From Orychophragmus violaceus (taxonomy: Eukaryota; Streptophyta; Magnoliopsida; Brassicales; Brassicaceae): DNA of 64,000 bases. Shown piece after piece: positions 36,438 to 46,684 of this stretch. The stretch is taken from positions 25,442,067 through 25,506,066 of the forward strand of contig CM058230.1 of the NCBI GenBank assembly GCA_030180135.1, read 5' to 3'. A model generated the notes under the pieces. It searched no databases and was not told the origin of the DNA. It saw only the letters and a program-made list of their open reading frames with translations. Position 1 is the stretch's first letter; each line of letters begins with the position of its first letter. A program made the position numbers and the translations under genes.

Positions 36438-37623
36438 TGATATACCATGGATTTTAGGGTTTTTAACCATGGTATATGTGTCATTTATCGAGTCTTTTAC
36501 TATGTTTTAGAGTCTTTTCAGGTGTTTATTAGGTACAAGCACATTTGGAGCATATTTGGTGATTATGGCACTTTCTGGAGCTAATTAGAGTATTTGGCCG
36601 AGAGATAGACTCCACTGTCAATATTTCAGAGCTGCAACGATTGACACATTCATGGCATCGATCGTTGCACCAGCGAGATGGGCCAAACGACGGTTTAATG
36701 AAGAATAATGAAATTGCAGTTTTGCCCAGAAGTTCCTGATATTCACAAAGAAGCCCCAATTCGTGTTTTAGGTTATAAATAGAGTTTTTAAGCCATTGTT
36801 TAGGCGACGCTTTTACATGCTTCATAACTAAGTTTTATTCTCTTAGGAGATTTTAGGGGCTAATCCTGATCTCGAAAGAGACTTGATTTTGAACCCCAGT
36901 TCCTATTTGATTATATGATATTTGGTTTTCTACTTATGATATCTTCTGTCTCGATGAATATGTCTGAGTAGATCTCCTGTTAGGTTGAAGAATTCTCATT
37001 AAGGATTTCAGAGAATTATAGTTTAATTAATCTGTAGAGATTCATATCTACTAGTTCTTTATCTAAGTTATTCTTAATGCTTAATCTGAAGTAGCTAATC
37101 AGAATTATGATGTTAGGTTGATTAATGCAGCGGAAGTTGGTTAATTTAACTAGAAAGAACCTAGATAAGCAATTAAACTTCTCGCAAACGGAAGTTTGGT
37201 TTAGGATAATTGTGAACATATCAAACTTGGAATTAAGGCTGGTTTAATCTGTTAGTTCTCGCAAACGAAAGTTTGGTTTGCTGCACTTAGACTTAGAGAA
37301 TTATCGCAAAGGAATTTGGTTAATTCTATATCTGTGTTTGAGTTCTAGAACAGTTATTGATTAGATCTAGATAGATTGATTGCTTGCGTTCCTGATTTCC
37401 TGAGAACTCCTGAACCTAACGCTTTGCCCTCTTGCTTACAAACTCACTTTATTCGCTTGCTATTTCGTTTACTGTTTTCACATCTGCTTCGCTTAATTTA
37501 ATCTGAACTACTAATAATCTATTGTGTGACTGAGAGTCCTTGTGGGATTCGATACCTTATATACTACGATTGCATTAACTGTGCACTTGCAGTAGAATAG
37601 GGATAAAACTTATAAACCTATCA
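36438..37623 (+). repeat. Athila A 5' LTR (1186 bp)
   Basis: Equal in length to 49623-50808 and nearly identical by eye. Contains a paired module at 36633/36654 whose first core is mutated to CGATTG (intact CGATCG in the other LTR). Confidence 0.92.
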
Positions 37624-37629
37624 AGTTTT

Positions 37630-37647
37630 TTGCGCCGTTGCCGGGGA
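37630..37647 (+). promoter_or_regulatory. Athila A primer-binding site (tRNA-Asp), one mismatch
   Basis: TTGCGCCGTTGCCGGGGA; the array copies read TGGCGCCGTTGCCGGGGA, complementary to the 3' end of tRNA-Asp(GUC) including CCA. Confidence 0.85.
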
Positions 37648-37748
37648 CTCTTTGAGTTCGCCAATAGATTTAGTACTAGGATTTAGACTAAGCATTCTTT
37701 TTAATTTTCTTGTTTACTCACGTTTTTGATTTTTGGGATTGCAGGGAT

Positions 37749-37796
37749 TCGCACTGCACCGATCGTTGCCACCTTGCATCGATCGACACAAGGCGA
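37749..37796. repeat. Framed paired CGATCG module (Athila A, before gag)
   Basis: TCGC at 37749, sites at 37755 and 37775, GCGA ending 37796. It sits just upstream of the gag ATG. Confidence 0.92.
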
Positions 37797-37804
37797 GAAC
37801 AGCG

Positions 37805-39160
37805 ATGCCAAGATCTGAGACGTTCAATAGGTTCCACTCTATGGAACCTGTGATTCTGATTCGCGGTGAAAACGGCGTTTTACGAGACCAAGAGGGTCAT
37901 ATTTGCAACGCAAAAGGTCAGAAACTAGATGGGGAAGGAAACCCCATCTTACCAGATTACCATGTATTGGTTGGGCAAGTAGCTGAGATGAGAAATAAGA
38001 TAGATGACATCCATAACGTCCTACTAAGGGAAAGACAGTTCCGAGCAGATGCAGAAACTGAAAGATTTACAGAAGTAAAATATATGGCTGGATCTGATTT
38101 TTATGGACAAACATTTGGACATCAGCAGAGACAAGGTTCTAGGCAGGCTCAAGGATCAAGAGATTATGGTTATACACCCTGCCTAGCATCTCATGTACCT
38201 GCACAGAGGAGCAGATTAGAGATCATGATGGAGCAATCCATTGCGGAACAACAACAAACCACAGCGTCTTTCAACTCGAAGCTTGAGAGCTTGTACACTA
38301 ATCTGAATGAGAAATTTGAGTCCTTGAACACTCATATGAAGTTGCTGGATACACAGATGGATCAGATTTCAAGTCCTACCATAAGGAAGGATACTCAGGA
38401 AGCCCATGTCGTTAATATTCCTATTCAGATTGACCGCAGGATGGATCATGGACCATATCTAGCAGTTAAGGCTATGGAATTTGTGGAAAAAAGAGAGGAG
38501 TCTGATATTGAATACCCTGAGTTTGAGAGCTTCGACGGACCTGACTCAACAGAGATTGACATGGATCTTTTGGCTTGGATAGTTCAGACTGAGACTGGGC
38601 CAAGTCAAGAGGAGAAATTTGAGTTTGAGATTGCTGAATTAGACCAGGAAGCTGATGGACCCGAGACTGTAGTTGAAACTCGAGCTGAGACAACCGCGTC
38701 GATCGTTGCACCACATGCACCGATCGTTGTACCCCGTAAAGGACCAGTTTCACTTTTACCTCGTGGAGTTGCTAAGGAAAGGATCTACAAACCTCCAATA
38801 CCATTCCCAAAAGCTCCTGTAAGGTCTAAAGATGTTGTTCAGTGCACAGTAGTGGTTGACAAGAAGATGGTAGTTCCACAGGAGTCTACTCTAACATCTT
38901 CAAAGCCTAAAGCTACTCATAAGCAGAAGGCTCCGAACATCAAATCTCTACCAAAGGTAAAACATAAACCCTCTAAGTTTAAGCCTCCTAACTCGACTGT
39001 TTTGAATGCGGGAAAAGGCTTTAAACCACCCAAGTGTCGATCCCACCCTACATTCCTTCCTACGTTCCTTGGACGACATCATGCTGCTACTGCTTACACA
39101 CCACCATGGATGATAAGGCATTCACAGAGACACTCAAAGTCTCTGTTGAAACCTCCATGA
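37805..39160 (+). CDS. Athila A Gag-derived protein lacking the gag core and protease
   Basis: ATG at 37805 is preferred; the in-frame extension upstream has no ATG and translates a CGATCG module. 451 residues. The N-terminus (VILIRGENGVLRDQEGH) matches the array Gag (LILVRDAEGTLRDRDNN). It then jumps to the region after the Retrotrans_gag core (KIDDIHNVLLRER), continues with SLNTHMKLLDTQMDQIS coiled-coil, and ends with FLGRHHAATAYTPPWM, matching the array C-terminus. The gag core and the DLGA protease are absent, yet the frame is open throughout. A module at 38695-38734 is translated inside it. Product use is unknown; it could be a trans-acting or merely surviving fragment. Confidence 0.75.
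   Translation: MPRSETFNRFHSMEPVILIRGENGVLRDQEGHICNAKGQKLDGEGNPILPDYHVLVGQVAEMRNKIDDIHNVLLRERQFRADAETERFTEVKYMAGSDFYGQTFGHQQRQGSRQAQGSRDYGYTPCLASHVPAQRSRLEIMMEQSIAEQQQTTASFNSKLESLYTNLNEKFESLNTHMKLLDTQMDQISSPTIRKDTQEAHVVNIPIQIDRRMDHGPYLAVKAMEFVEKREESDIEYPEFESFDGPDSTEIDMDLLAWIVQTETGPSQEEKFEFEIAELDQEADGPETVVETRAETTASIVAPHAPIVVPRKGPVSLLPRGVAKERIYKPPIPFPKAPVRSKDVVQCTVVVDKKMVVPQESTLTSSKPKATHKQKAPNIKSLPKVKHKPSKFKPPNSTVLNAGKGFKPPKCRSHPTFLPTFLGRHHAATAYTPPWMIRHSQRHSKSLLKPP
38695..38732. repeat. Paired CGATCG module inside the Athila A gag frame
   Basis: Sites at 38695 and 38716; translates as SIVAPHAPIVVP without breaking the frame. Confidence 0.85.
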
Positions 39161-39208
39161 GTCTGACCTCTTTCCAAAAGTCAAGCTAATGACTTAAAAC
39201 AAGCGCTG

Positions 39209-39226
39209 AGTGGGAGGCAACCCACT
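39209..39226 (+). other. Conserved stem-loop after gag, Athila A
   Basis: AGTGGG-AGGCAA-CCCACT. The array copies have GGTGGG-AGGCAA-CCCACC, so the outer pair co-varies while the loop is constant. Confidence 0.75.
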
Positions 39227-39333
39227 GCTAGGTTTAATTATTTTTCTTTTTCATTTTTGGTGTTTTTCTTAGGATTTCACGTTTTTATTTGTTTTTGCTA
39301 GTTTTTAGATACAGAACACAAAGTCTGGAGAGG

Positions 39334-39978
39334 TGTGACGATCGTTGCCCACATGTGCAACGGTCGTTGCACTTGGTTTAAATCGAAAATTAAGGTATGC
39401 CGCGCTAAACCGGAATCGATCTGGTTCAACCAGCATCGATCGTGGCTGCTATGCAACGATCGTTTCACCCACGACCAAGGTAAATTACCTTAAACCCTTT
39501 TTCTTCGCTTTCTTCTCCATTTTCTCACCGCCGATAACTCCGAGAACCCCAAAACCTAAAATCATCAATTCTTCATCGATTTCTTTGTTTCAAAGCACTA
39601 TTTCACTTATTTTTACACCCCCAATCTATTTCTCCTACCCATTTCTCACGGAATCAAGGTAATGTACTTCTATTTTGATGATTTTCGGATTCAACTATTA
39701 GGGTTTTAGAAATTGGGAATTTTGGATGGAATTGATGAATGCATGTTAAAATGATTATGCTTTAGGTTGTTTAGTGATGGATTGTTGTCGATTTTGCGGT
39801 TGATTACACGATTTTAGAACGATTCTGTTGACTGTTGATTGCGGCCAGAATCGCCTTGCACCAATCGTTGCACTTGTGCAACGGTCGTTGCTCTGCGATT
39901 CTGGGGAAATGTTCGATTATACGAAATCGCTTTGCAACGATCGCTGCCTTAGTGCAACGGTCGTTGCTCGACGATTTC
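39334..39978. repeat. Four paired CGATCG modules between gag and ATHILA ORF1
   Basis: Sites at 39334/39356, 39432/39452, 39857/39877 (framed 39851-39898) and 39933/39953 (TCGC at 39927). Arms here are mainly GCAA type; some cores have drifted (CGGTCG, CAATCG). Confidence 0.88.
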
Positions 39979-40024
39979 ACAGAGAGTCTGCCGTGACTAA
40001 TTTGCTTAAATTTCTGTTTTGCAG

Positions 40025-40446
40025 ATGGCAACTCAGAATCAACCCCGCAAGCGCAGAGCAACAGCCGCAAGCGCCTCAAGACAGTACATTCCACCACCGG
40101 AATGGCTGCACAAAGATTCTGATCCTCCGGAGCCATATCAGTTGGTTCATGCGACCATTGGGACACCATGGCCAAGAGCAGATAAGGCTCGGATTCGGAC
40201 TGATCGCGACTGGGGCAAGGCTATTAAGAAGCTGCTCACTACGACTGATTCCACAGAGAGGCCGCTACACGAGTACTGGGACGAGTACGATACACTGCTG
40301 TATAACGGTTGGTGCGGCATGGAGATAGCGCCAACAAAGTTTGCGGATTACTCGACCTGTCTCAGTCTCGGCATAGACCAGCAGGTTATGGCTCTGTGCA
40401 GAGGCATTGATCTGGGGACAATGCCGATGCAGCCTTACGATCTATA
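40025..40446 (+). pseudogene. ATHILA ORF1 protein, 5' part, interrupted by copia C
   Basis: ATG at 40025 follows directly on an acceptor (TTTTGCAG); a donor candidate AATCAAG/GTAATG at 39658/39659 would make a 366-bp intron in the leader. The protein starts with MATQNQPRKRRATAA, then WGKAIKKLLTTTDSTERPLH and DYSTCLSLGIDQQVMALCRG, matching the ATHILA ORF-1 family (Pfam PF03078), whose function is unknown. After DLY the frame enters copia C; it resumes at 46685 with PELVRQLLATCRVVYP. Confidence 0.8.
40442..40446. repeat. Copia C target duplication, left copy (CTATA)
   Basis: CTATA here and at 46685-46689; removal restores the ATHILA reading frame DLYPELV. Confidence 0.9.
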
Positions 40447-41128
40447 TGAAGGAATTTCTAGCAGATCCTAATCCAATTAGGCAATCCTGGTCTGAATTCC
40501 AAGCCTAGGATCTAAGGTTCATGTAATTGAATTTATTGGGATCTCAGAATTACCTGATGATTAGCAGCGGAAGATTTGCAGATAATCGAGATCTAAAGCG
40601 CCTCAAATGCTGCGCCTCTACTGGTATCCACACGCACACAAACTGAACATCAGGGATGCTAGTGCCTATAGAGATCCAATCTCTTCAGAGGTTTCTATTC
40701 AAGTTCTGGTGGCTGTGAATTAGGTTAGAAAACAGTTTAGGTCGACCATATATCTTATATATGTCGACTTAAACCATAACGGAATTAACCAACGATTAAA
40801 CCGAATTAATCTGATTAATCCGCGAGTTGCATCGATCGATGCACTATCTGCATCGATCGACACTGCCCCAGAATATTGATATCAAATGCATATCAAATAT
40901 GCATTCACTGGATTATTACATTAATGATCAACCTCGTCTTTAACGCCCAGTTTGCTTAGGTGTGTGACCCTGTAGGATCATATAACACTAGCAATGAGTT
41001 CTAAACTCATTGATCATAAGTGGCTTCTAGCAAAGCATTATGACTACCTAGTATTATATGACTGTCTCATCTCGACAATATAATTATCACTTAGAGCAAG
41101 TACAATAGATTTCAGGACATTCCCAACA
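40447..41128 (-). repeat. Copia C 3' LTR (682 bp) with module and inverted repeat
   Basis: Paired module at 40828/40849, followed by ATGCATAT-CAA-ATATGCAT at 40886-40904. Ends CATTCCCAACA. Confidence 0.9.
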
Positions 41129-41923
41129 ATCTCCCACTTGTACTGGAATCATCTATTCCCATAATCCCTTCGTCACTATATCTCGATCTGGCATAAGGCA
41201 AGATCTGTGTCACCCTTATTTAGCCAAGATCATGTTCATCGAACTCCGATTTATACTGACAAGACAAACGACTGACAATCACCTCGTTTGAGTGTGGCCA
41301 CACATTTCTCAGTATCAAATCTTCGATGGGCCCTGAGATATTTATCTCCTGTTTTATAGGAGGGACAAATCCCATCTTGTTCCATCCCTGTCTCTTCACA
41401 CGCTTCATGATACGCCCAATCAATGCCTTTATAGTCACCAGTTACGGCTGACGTTTGACAAGGTTAAAGCGGACCAATTCACATGTAAGAAAACATGATG
41501 AACTCAGGTCTAAGGACTATACTCTATAGTCGTAATGAAAACTCTCATGACACTTATATAACTATCCCGTAGAGTTCTCATCAGTGGGTCATGTCCGATC
41601 CTGTGTTCTCCAACACATATCTATGTGATTGACTTTGATACTCTTATTAATGACTCCATGAAACTTAGTCATCAGTCACCTCACATACTAGTCTCACGCG
41701 GTTGTTAATGTCCCATTTTAACAACCTTGACCAGGGACCAATCATAATTTATGTCATTTATTATCTATAGGGTTTCATGATCAAGTCACATACTTGATGA
41801 CCTATAAAATGTCATAATTTACTTTGGGACTATTATTTAATAACCATTATTAAATAATACAGATGTCAGATTTCAATAACATAATCAAATTATGTTTATA
41901 CGAACATCATATCATAACTAAAA
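41129..41923 (-). other. Copia C 3' non-coding region
   Basis: No credible coding frame; begins with the same purine-rich AAGTGGGAGAT (minus strand) as copia B. Confidence 0.55.
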
Positions 41924-43929
41924 TTAACAAAAACAACTCCCACTAAAATTAAGATCACATCTTAAGACATCTAATGCCTTTAGCAGTAGTCTGACCCTTA
42001 TTTGCTCTTGCTCAGCGTGTGTCGCAAGACACTGCATCTTGCTAAGAGTAATACCAAGAGTCATTTGCACGAAGCCCTTCTTGGAATCCTGCATATTGGA
42101 CATGTGCAAGGCCTTATCACTATAAGTATCTTGACACAATCCAATTAGCTTATCCAATCTATCTCTATAGATTCTTATTCCAAGAATGTATACGGTTTCT
42201 CCCATATTTCTTATCGAAAAACAATTTTCGAGTCAAGTCTTAACAGACTGAAATAACGGAACTTCATTTCTGAGAAGTAGTATGTTATCAACATACAATA
42301 CCAGAAATGCAATTGCGCTCCCACTAGTCATCTTGTAAACATTCGGTTCCTCTTCATTTCTGATAAAATCAAACCTTTTGATTACTTTATCAAAACGAAG
42401 ATTCCAACTCCGAGATGCTTGCATCAATCCATAAATGGATCGATGAAGCTTGCATATCTTCCTAGCTTCATTAGGATCAATGAAAACTTCAGATTATGTC
42501 ATGTACACATTCTTTTCCAGAATTCCATTAAGGAAAACTGTTTTCACATCCATCTGCCAGATCTCATAACCGTTATGAGTGGCGGTTGCTAGGAGAATCC
42601 GAATGGACATAAGCATGGTGTCTGGGAATAGGTTTCTTCATAGTCAATACCATGAATTTATTTGAAACCTTTTGCCACCAACCTAGCTTTGTATATCTGA
42701 ATATAACCATTTTCGGATTCAGCGGCTTTCAGCCATTTTCGGAGTCAAGGCCCATCATTGCTTCTTCAAAATTCGCAGGCCCGTCACTTTCAATGATCAG
42801 TAGATCACGGCAATTGGTTACGAGAAATCCATATTTCTCGGGTTCGTGACGGATCCTTTTGGATCTGCGAGCTTCAGTTTTCTGTAAAAGTCGCGCACAC
42901 ATATCTCATATGCATACTTTTACCACGACCTAATTAACCAAGATTTAAACCGTAGTTAATTAAGTCATAACCCAAAATCAATATTTTGGTTCGCGATCTG
43001 TGTCGATCGATGCAACTTTTGTGTCGATCGACACTTCTTCAGAAACTCGCCATTTAAATGTATATCGAATATACATTCACCAGATCCTTTATAAACTCTA
43101 GGCACCACAAGTTCAGGTTCTACAACTCTTTGTAAATCCAAATGCTGCTCTTCCTCATCAGGTTGAGCAGTCTCCTGTGACTTTCGAATTTCTTCGAATT
43201 GTACTTTTACTCCCACTGTTCTTCTTGGAAAGAAAGTCTTTCTCAAGAAAACATAGTTCCGAGCAACAAACAATTTGTTCTCGAACTGGTTGTAAAATTA
43301 ACATGCCTTGGTTTTGTTAGGACAACCAATGAAGCAGCACTTATCAGATTTGGGTGTGAGCTTATCAGAGATTAAACGTTTTATATAAGTCTCGCAACTC
43401 CAAATCTCCATGATGGATAAATCAGAAACATTTACATTCCACATCTCATGTGGTATCTCTGTAATTGATTTTGATGGAACTCTATTTAAAGTAAACTCAG
43501 ACATTTCTAGAGCGTATTCTTAGAAGGATAATGGAAGATCTAAGTGACTCATCATTGATCGAACCATATCTAATAAAGTCCGATACATGAGGAGTGAATT
43601 GTGAAACACTTTCACAATCACTCAGATGATCACTAAATTCTTGACCTAAGTATTCACCTCCATGATCTCATCGTAGAGGTTTAATACCCTTTGCCAAATT
43701 GATTCTGTACTTCATTTTTGGAACTCTTTGAACTTTTCAAAGATTCTGATTTATGTCTTATAAATAAGACATGACCGTGCCTACTGAAAATATCAGTAAA
43801 GGTAATGAAGTACTGAAATTTTCCTCTAGCACTAGTGCTCATCGGCCCATATACATCCGTATGTATAAAGCCCAATAAGCCTCTGGCCCTTTCATTTTGT
43901 TCGTTCGCGACTTGTGTCGACCGACGCAC
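41924..43929 (-). pseudogene. Copia C integrase and RT remnants
   Basis: 43929-43681 integrase (TDVYGPMSTSARGKFQYF, then TDIFSRHGHVLF); 43504-43298 integrase end (CETYIKRLISDKLTPKSDKC); 43273-42965 linker; 42427-42233 RT with FLVLYVDNILL (YVDD changed to YVDN); 42205-41924 RT end (ILGIRIYRDRLDKL). Paired modules at 42999/43020 and 43913/43934 lie within this coding region and are absent from the matching part of copia B. Confidence 0.75.
42991..43076. repeat. Module plus 19-bp inverted repeat inserted in copia C pol
   Basis: TCGCGA at 42991, sites at 42999 and 43020, then ATGTATAT-CGA-ATATACAT at 43058-43076, the same order as in the LTRs. Confidence 0.85.
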
Positions 43930-43953
43930 TGTTTGTGTCGATCGACACCACCT
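43904..43953. repeat. Paired module within copia C integrase
   Basis: TTCGCGA precedes sites at 43913 and 43934. The matching segment of copia B (about 31550-31572) is about 50 bp shorter and lacks it. Confidence 0.85.
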
Positions 43954-44526
43954 TTTTGTTGAAAGGGGCCTTCGTCATTTCACCCAATAAACAAGATTCA
44001 CTTTACTCATTATGATTCATAATCAGATGAGCCCAAAAGCCCATCATTATGGAGCTTCTGAATCTATTTCTCATTTATGTGGCCCAAAACGACAATGCCA
44101 GAGAGAAGTTTGATATGAATCTCTTGGTATTAATGTTACAGTTAGGCACATTCTGGTTTAGAACATAAAGTCCATTCTCTAATGGATTGCTACTATAAAC
44201 TATATCACTGTAATCAAATGAATAACATTTATTCTTAATTTGAAAACTGATATCCTTCCATATCCAAACAAGGATTAGAAATAATCTGTCTGCTCATAGC
44301 AGGTATATAGTAGCAGTTTTAAGTTCAAAACATGCCATAAAAGAAAACAAATGAAATACTCCTACGGTTAATGCAACAACTCTTGCTCCATTTCCATGCG
44401 TAGATCCACTTGTCCTTTCTCCATAATCCTACTTTTGCTCAGGCCCTGCACATTTTCACAAAATATGAGTACCACAGCTGGTATCAAATGCCCAATAAGT
44501 AGGACTATAAGAAGTAACATTTACTT

Positions 44527-45405
44527 CTATAACATAATACCTGAAGAAGAAGTCTCGTACGTCTTCTTCAGCTTCTCATAATCTTCCAAGAATTTATTGC
44601 AGTTTCTTTTCAAATGCCCATAACCATTACAATAACGGCACTTAACATCTTTAGAAGGACTGGTTTTAACCTTAGGAGCATGGCTAGGCTCGCTTGGATT
44701 CACAATCGAGCTCGTCTTGCCATCACCTTTGTTCTTACCAAGTTTCTTAAACTTTTTACCCTTTTGTACCATAAGGACATTTGGGGTGTCCTTCTTGATG
44801 TTAGGTTCAGCAGTCTTAAGCATCTCATGCAATTCAGTCAACGTCTTCGTCAAGTTGTTCATGTTGTAGTTCATAACAAATTGATCATAGCTTGACGACA
44901 GTGACTGCAGAATGATGTCAGTAGCCAACTCTTGGCTAATGGGACAATCCAGTTTCCCCAGGTTGTCAATATAACCCATCATCTTAATGACATGAGGACA
45001 AACTGGTTCGCCCTTTGGTAGCTTGCACTCAATCAGAGATCTAACCGTCTGGTATCTCTGAGTTCGTGCCTGCTCCTGAAACATACTTTTCAGGCCAGTG
45101 ATCATCTGTATTGGCGACTCCACGTACTCATATTGCTTCTGAAACTCCGAGTTCATGGTAGCCAACATGAGACAACTCACATCCACCGCATCATTAGAAT
45201 GCTTATCCCAAGCATCCTTATCTGACTGCCAGGCATTGGCTCGGTATTTCTTGGGGAGAAATTTCTCAAGGACATAGTCCTTTTTCTCCTGTTTGAGAAC
45301 AATTCTCAAGTTCCGATACCATTCAAGAAAGTTGGATCCATTTAACTTGTCCTTCTCAAGGACGGATCGCAGGGAGAAATTGTTACGATGGTTTGTGCTA
45401 GACAT
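44527..45405 (-). pseudogene. Copia C gag (UBN2 type, CCHC knuckle)
   Basis: Begins MSSTNHRNNFSLRSVLEK at 45405. UBN2-type body and CCHC knuckle CRYCNGYGHLKRNC near 44635. 292 codons open, clearly homologous to copia B gag. It is followed by no open protease, so pol is not expressed. Confidence 0.82.
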
Positions 45406-46559
45406 AGCTGAAAAACAAGGGAGGTTTTAGTTATGATGTTCAAGAAATGAGAAGTCTTAACAATTAAGAAAACTCGCATTATATTCAAACAATGTTTCCT
45501 CAGATGAATATAATGATCCAAGATCCTTACTTCACTAAACTTGAGTGAGCCACTGGCTTTCGCCCAAATTTTAGCTATCTAGGTAAGCAACAACTTGCTA
45601 GTTATATCCAATATAACTCTTGGTTGTGGATTGACATCTTATGTCCAATCCACCTGATGTCTCTAGGCCCAAAACGATTTTGATAGCCCAGTCAAGTAAA
45701 CCAATCTCTTAAGTCATGTAATTGTTGACGCCTTGCACTGCAAGCCCATCAACACGATTACTTCCTGCCTTACTCATGTCATTGTTGATACCTTGCACTG
45801 CAAGCCTATCGTACAATGAAACAAGTCTTGACAGTTGACAAGATCGGGAAGACATCAAGGATTACTTGATATTTTGGTTGAGGAACGAAACCATTTAAAA
45901 CTTTCAGTTTTATTATGTTTTAATTCTTATAATTAATTGATTTATCTTGCTTTGGTTCTGTGATTTCAGGTTCCATAACCTAAACCATCGAGTCTGATGT
46001 CGACCGACACTGCTTTAGTGTCGATCGATGCAGAACAACCAAAACAATCCGCGATAACCGATCAATCCAATTGATCCGGTTTTGAATACCAGTCAGTGTC
46101 GATCGATGCTACATTAGCATCGGTCGATACCAACCCAATCGCAATAAACCATTCTTAGTGTTTAACCATCATTAACCAAGCTCGATAACCGATCTAATCC
46201 AATTGAACCGATTCATCAATCTCGCGAGGTTTGTGTCGACCGACACAACATTTGTGTCGATCGACACTAGGCGAAAAACTAAATTTTATTCGGGTTTTCG
46301 CCCTGCATCGATCGATGCCGGATTGGCATCGATCGACACCATGCGAAAAACCATAAATTTCATTCGGGTTTTTGCCCTGTGTCGATCGATGCCGGATTGG
46401 CAACAATCGACACCATGCGAAAAACCCTAAGACGTTTTTCGAACAAACCCTAAATTAGGTTTTTCATGAAAACGAATTTTAGCAAGTTTGTATCAACCAT
46501 ACACAGATTCAGATTCAACTAATCTAATCAACATGCTACCGATTCAATGGAACTCTAAA
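45406..46559 (-). promoter_or_regulatory. Copia C leader with five paired CGATCG modules
   Basis: Sites at 45996/46017, 46095/46116, 46232/46253 (framed 46222-46274), 46304/46325 (framed 46298-46346) and 46378/46399 (GCGA at 46417), spacing 21 bp throughout. Inverted repeat GATCAAT-CCA-ATTGATC at 46060-46076. Confidence 0.85.
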
Positions 46560-46571
46560 GCTCTGATACCA
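46560..46571 (-). promoter_or_regulatory. Copia C primer-binding site
   Basis: Minus strand TGGTATCAGAGC, initiator-Met tRNA complement, one base from the 5' LTR. Confidence 0.92.
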
Positions 46572-46572
46572 C

Positions 46573-46684
46573 TGAAGGAATTTCTAGCAGATCCTAATCC
46601 AATTAGGCAATCCTGGTCTGAATTCCAAGCCTTATGATCATATAACACTAGCGATCATAAGGTTCAAATAGGACATTCCCAACA
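46573..46684 (-). repeat. Copia C 5' LTR, reduced to 112 bp
   Basis: Keeps the two ends of the 682-bp LTR joined through short internal pieces (CATATAACACTAGC, GATCATAAGGTTC), so about 570 bp were lost in more than one step, including the module. Confidence 0.85.

Larger units (their letters stand above)
40447..46684 (-). mobile_element. Copia C: decayed Ty1/copia element nested in ATHILA ORF1
   Basis: Same family as copia B (similar gag, LTR end and primer site) but diverged. TGAAGGAAT...CCCAACA termini, duplication CTATA. The left LTR is 682 bp and the right LTR only 112 bp. Gag is open; integrase and RT are fragments, RNase H not seen. Confidence 0.92.

Noticed and set aside
28511..46420. 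CRISPR-like spaced repeats
   Set aside because: Repeats are short palindromes with imperfect arms and near-constant spacers inside retrotransposons; no cas genes, and the host is eukaryotic.
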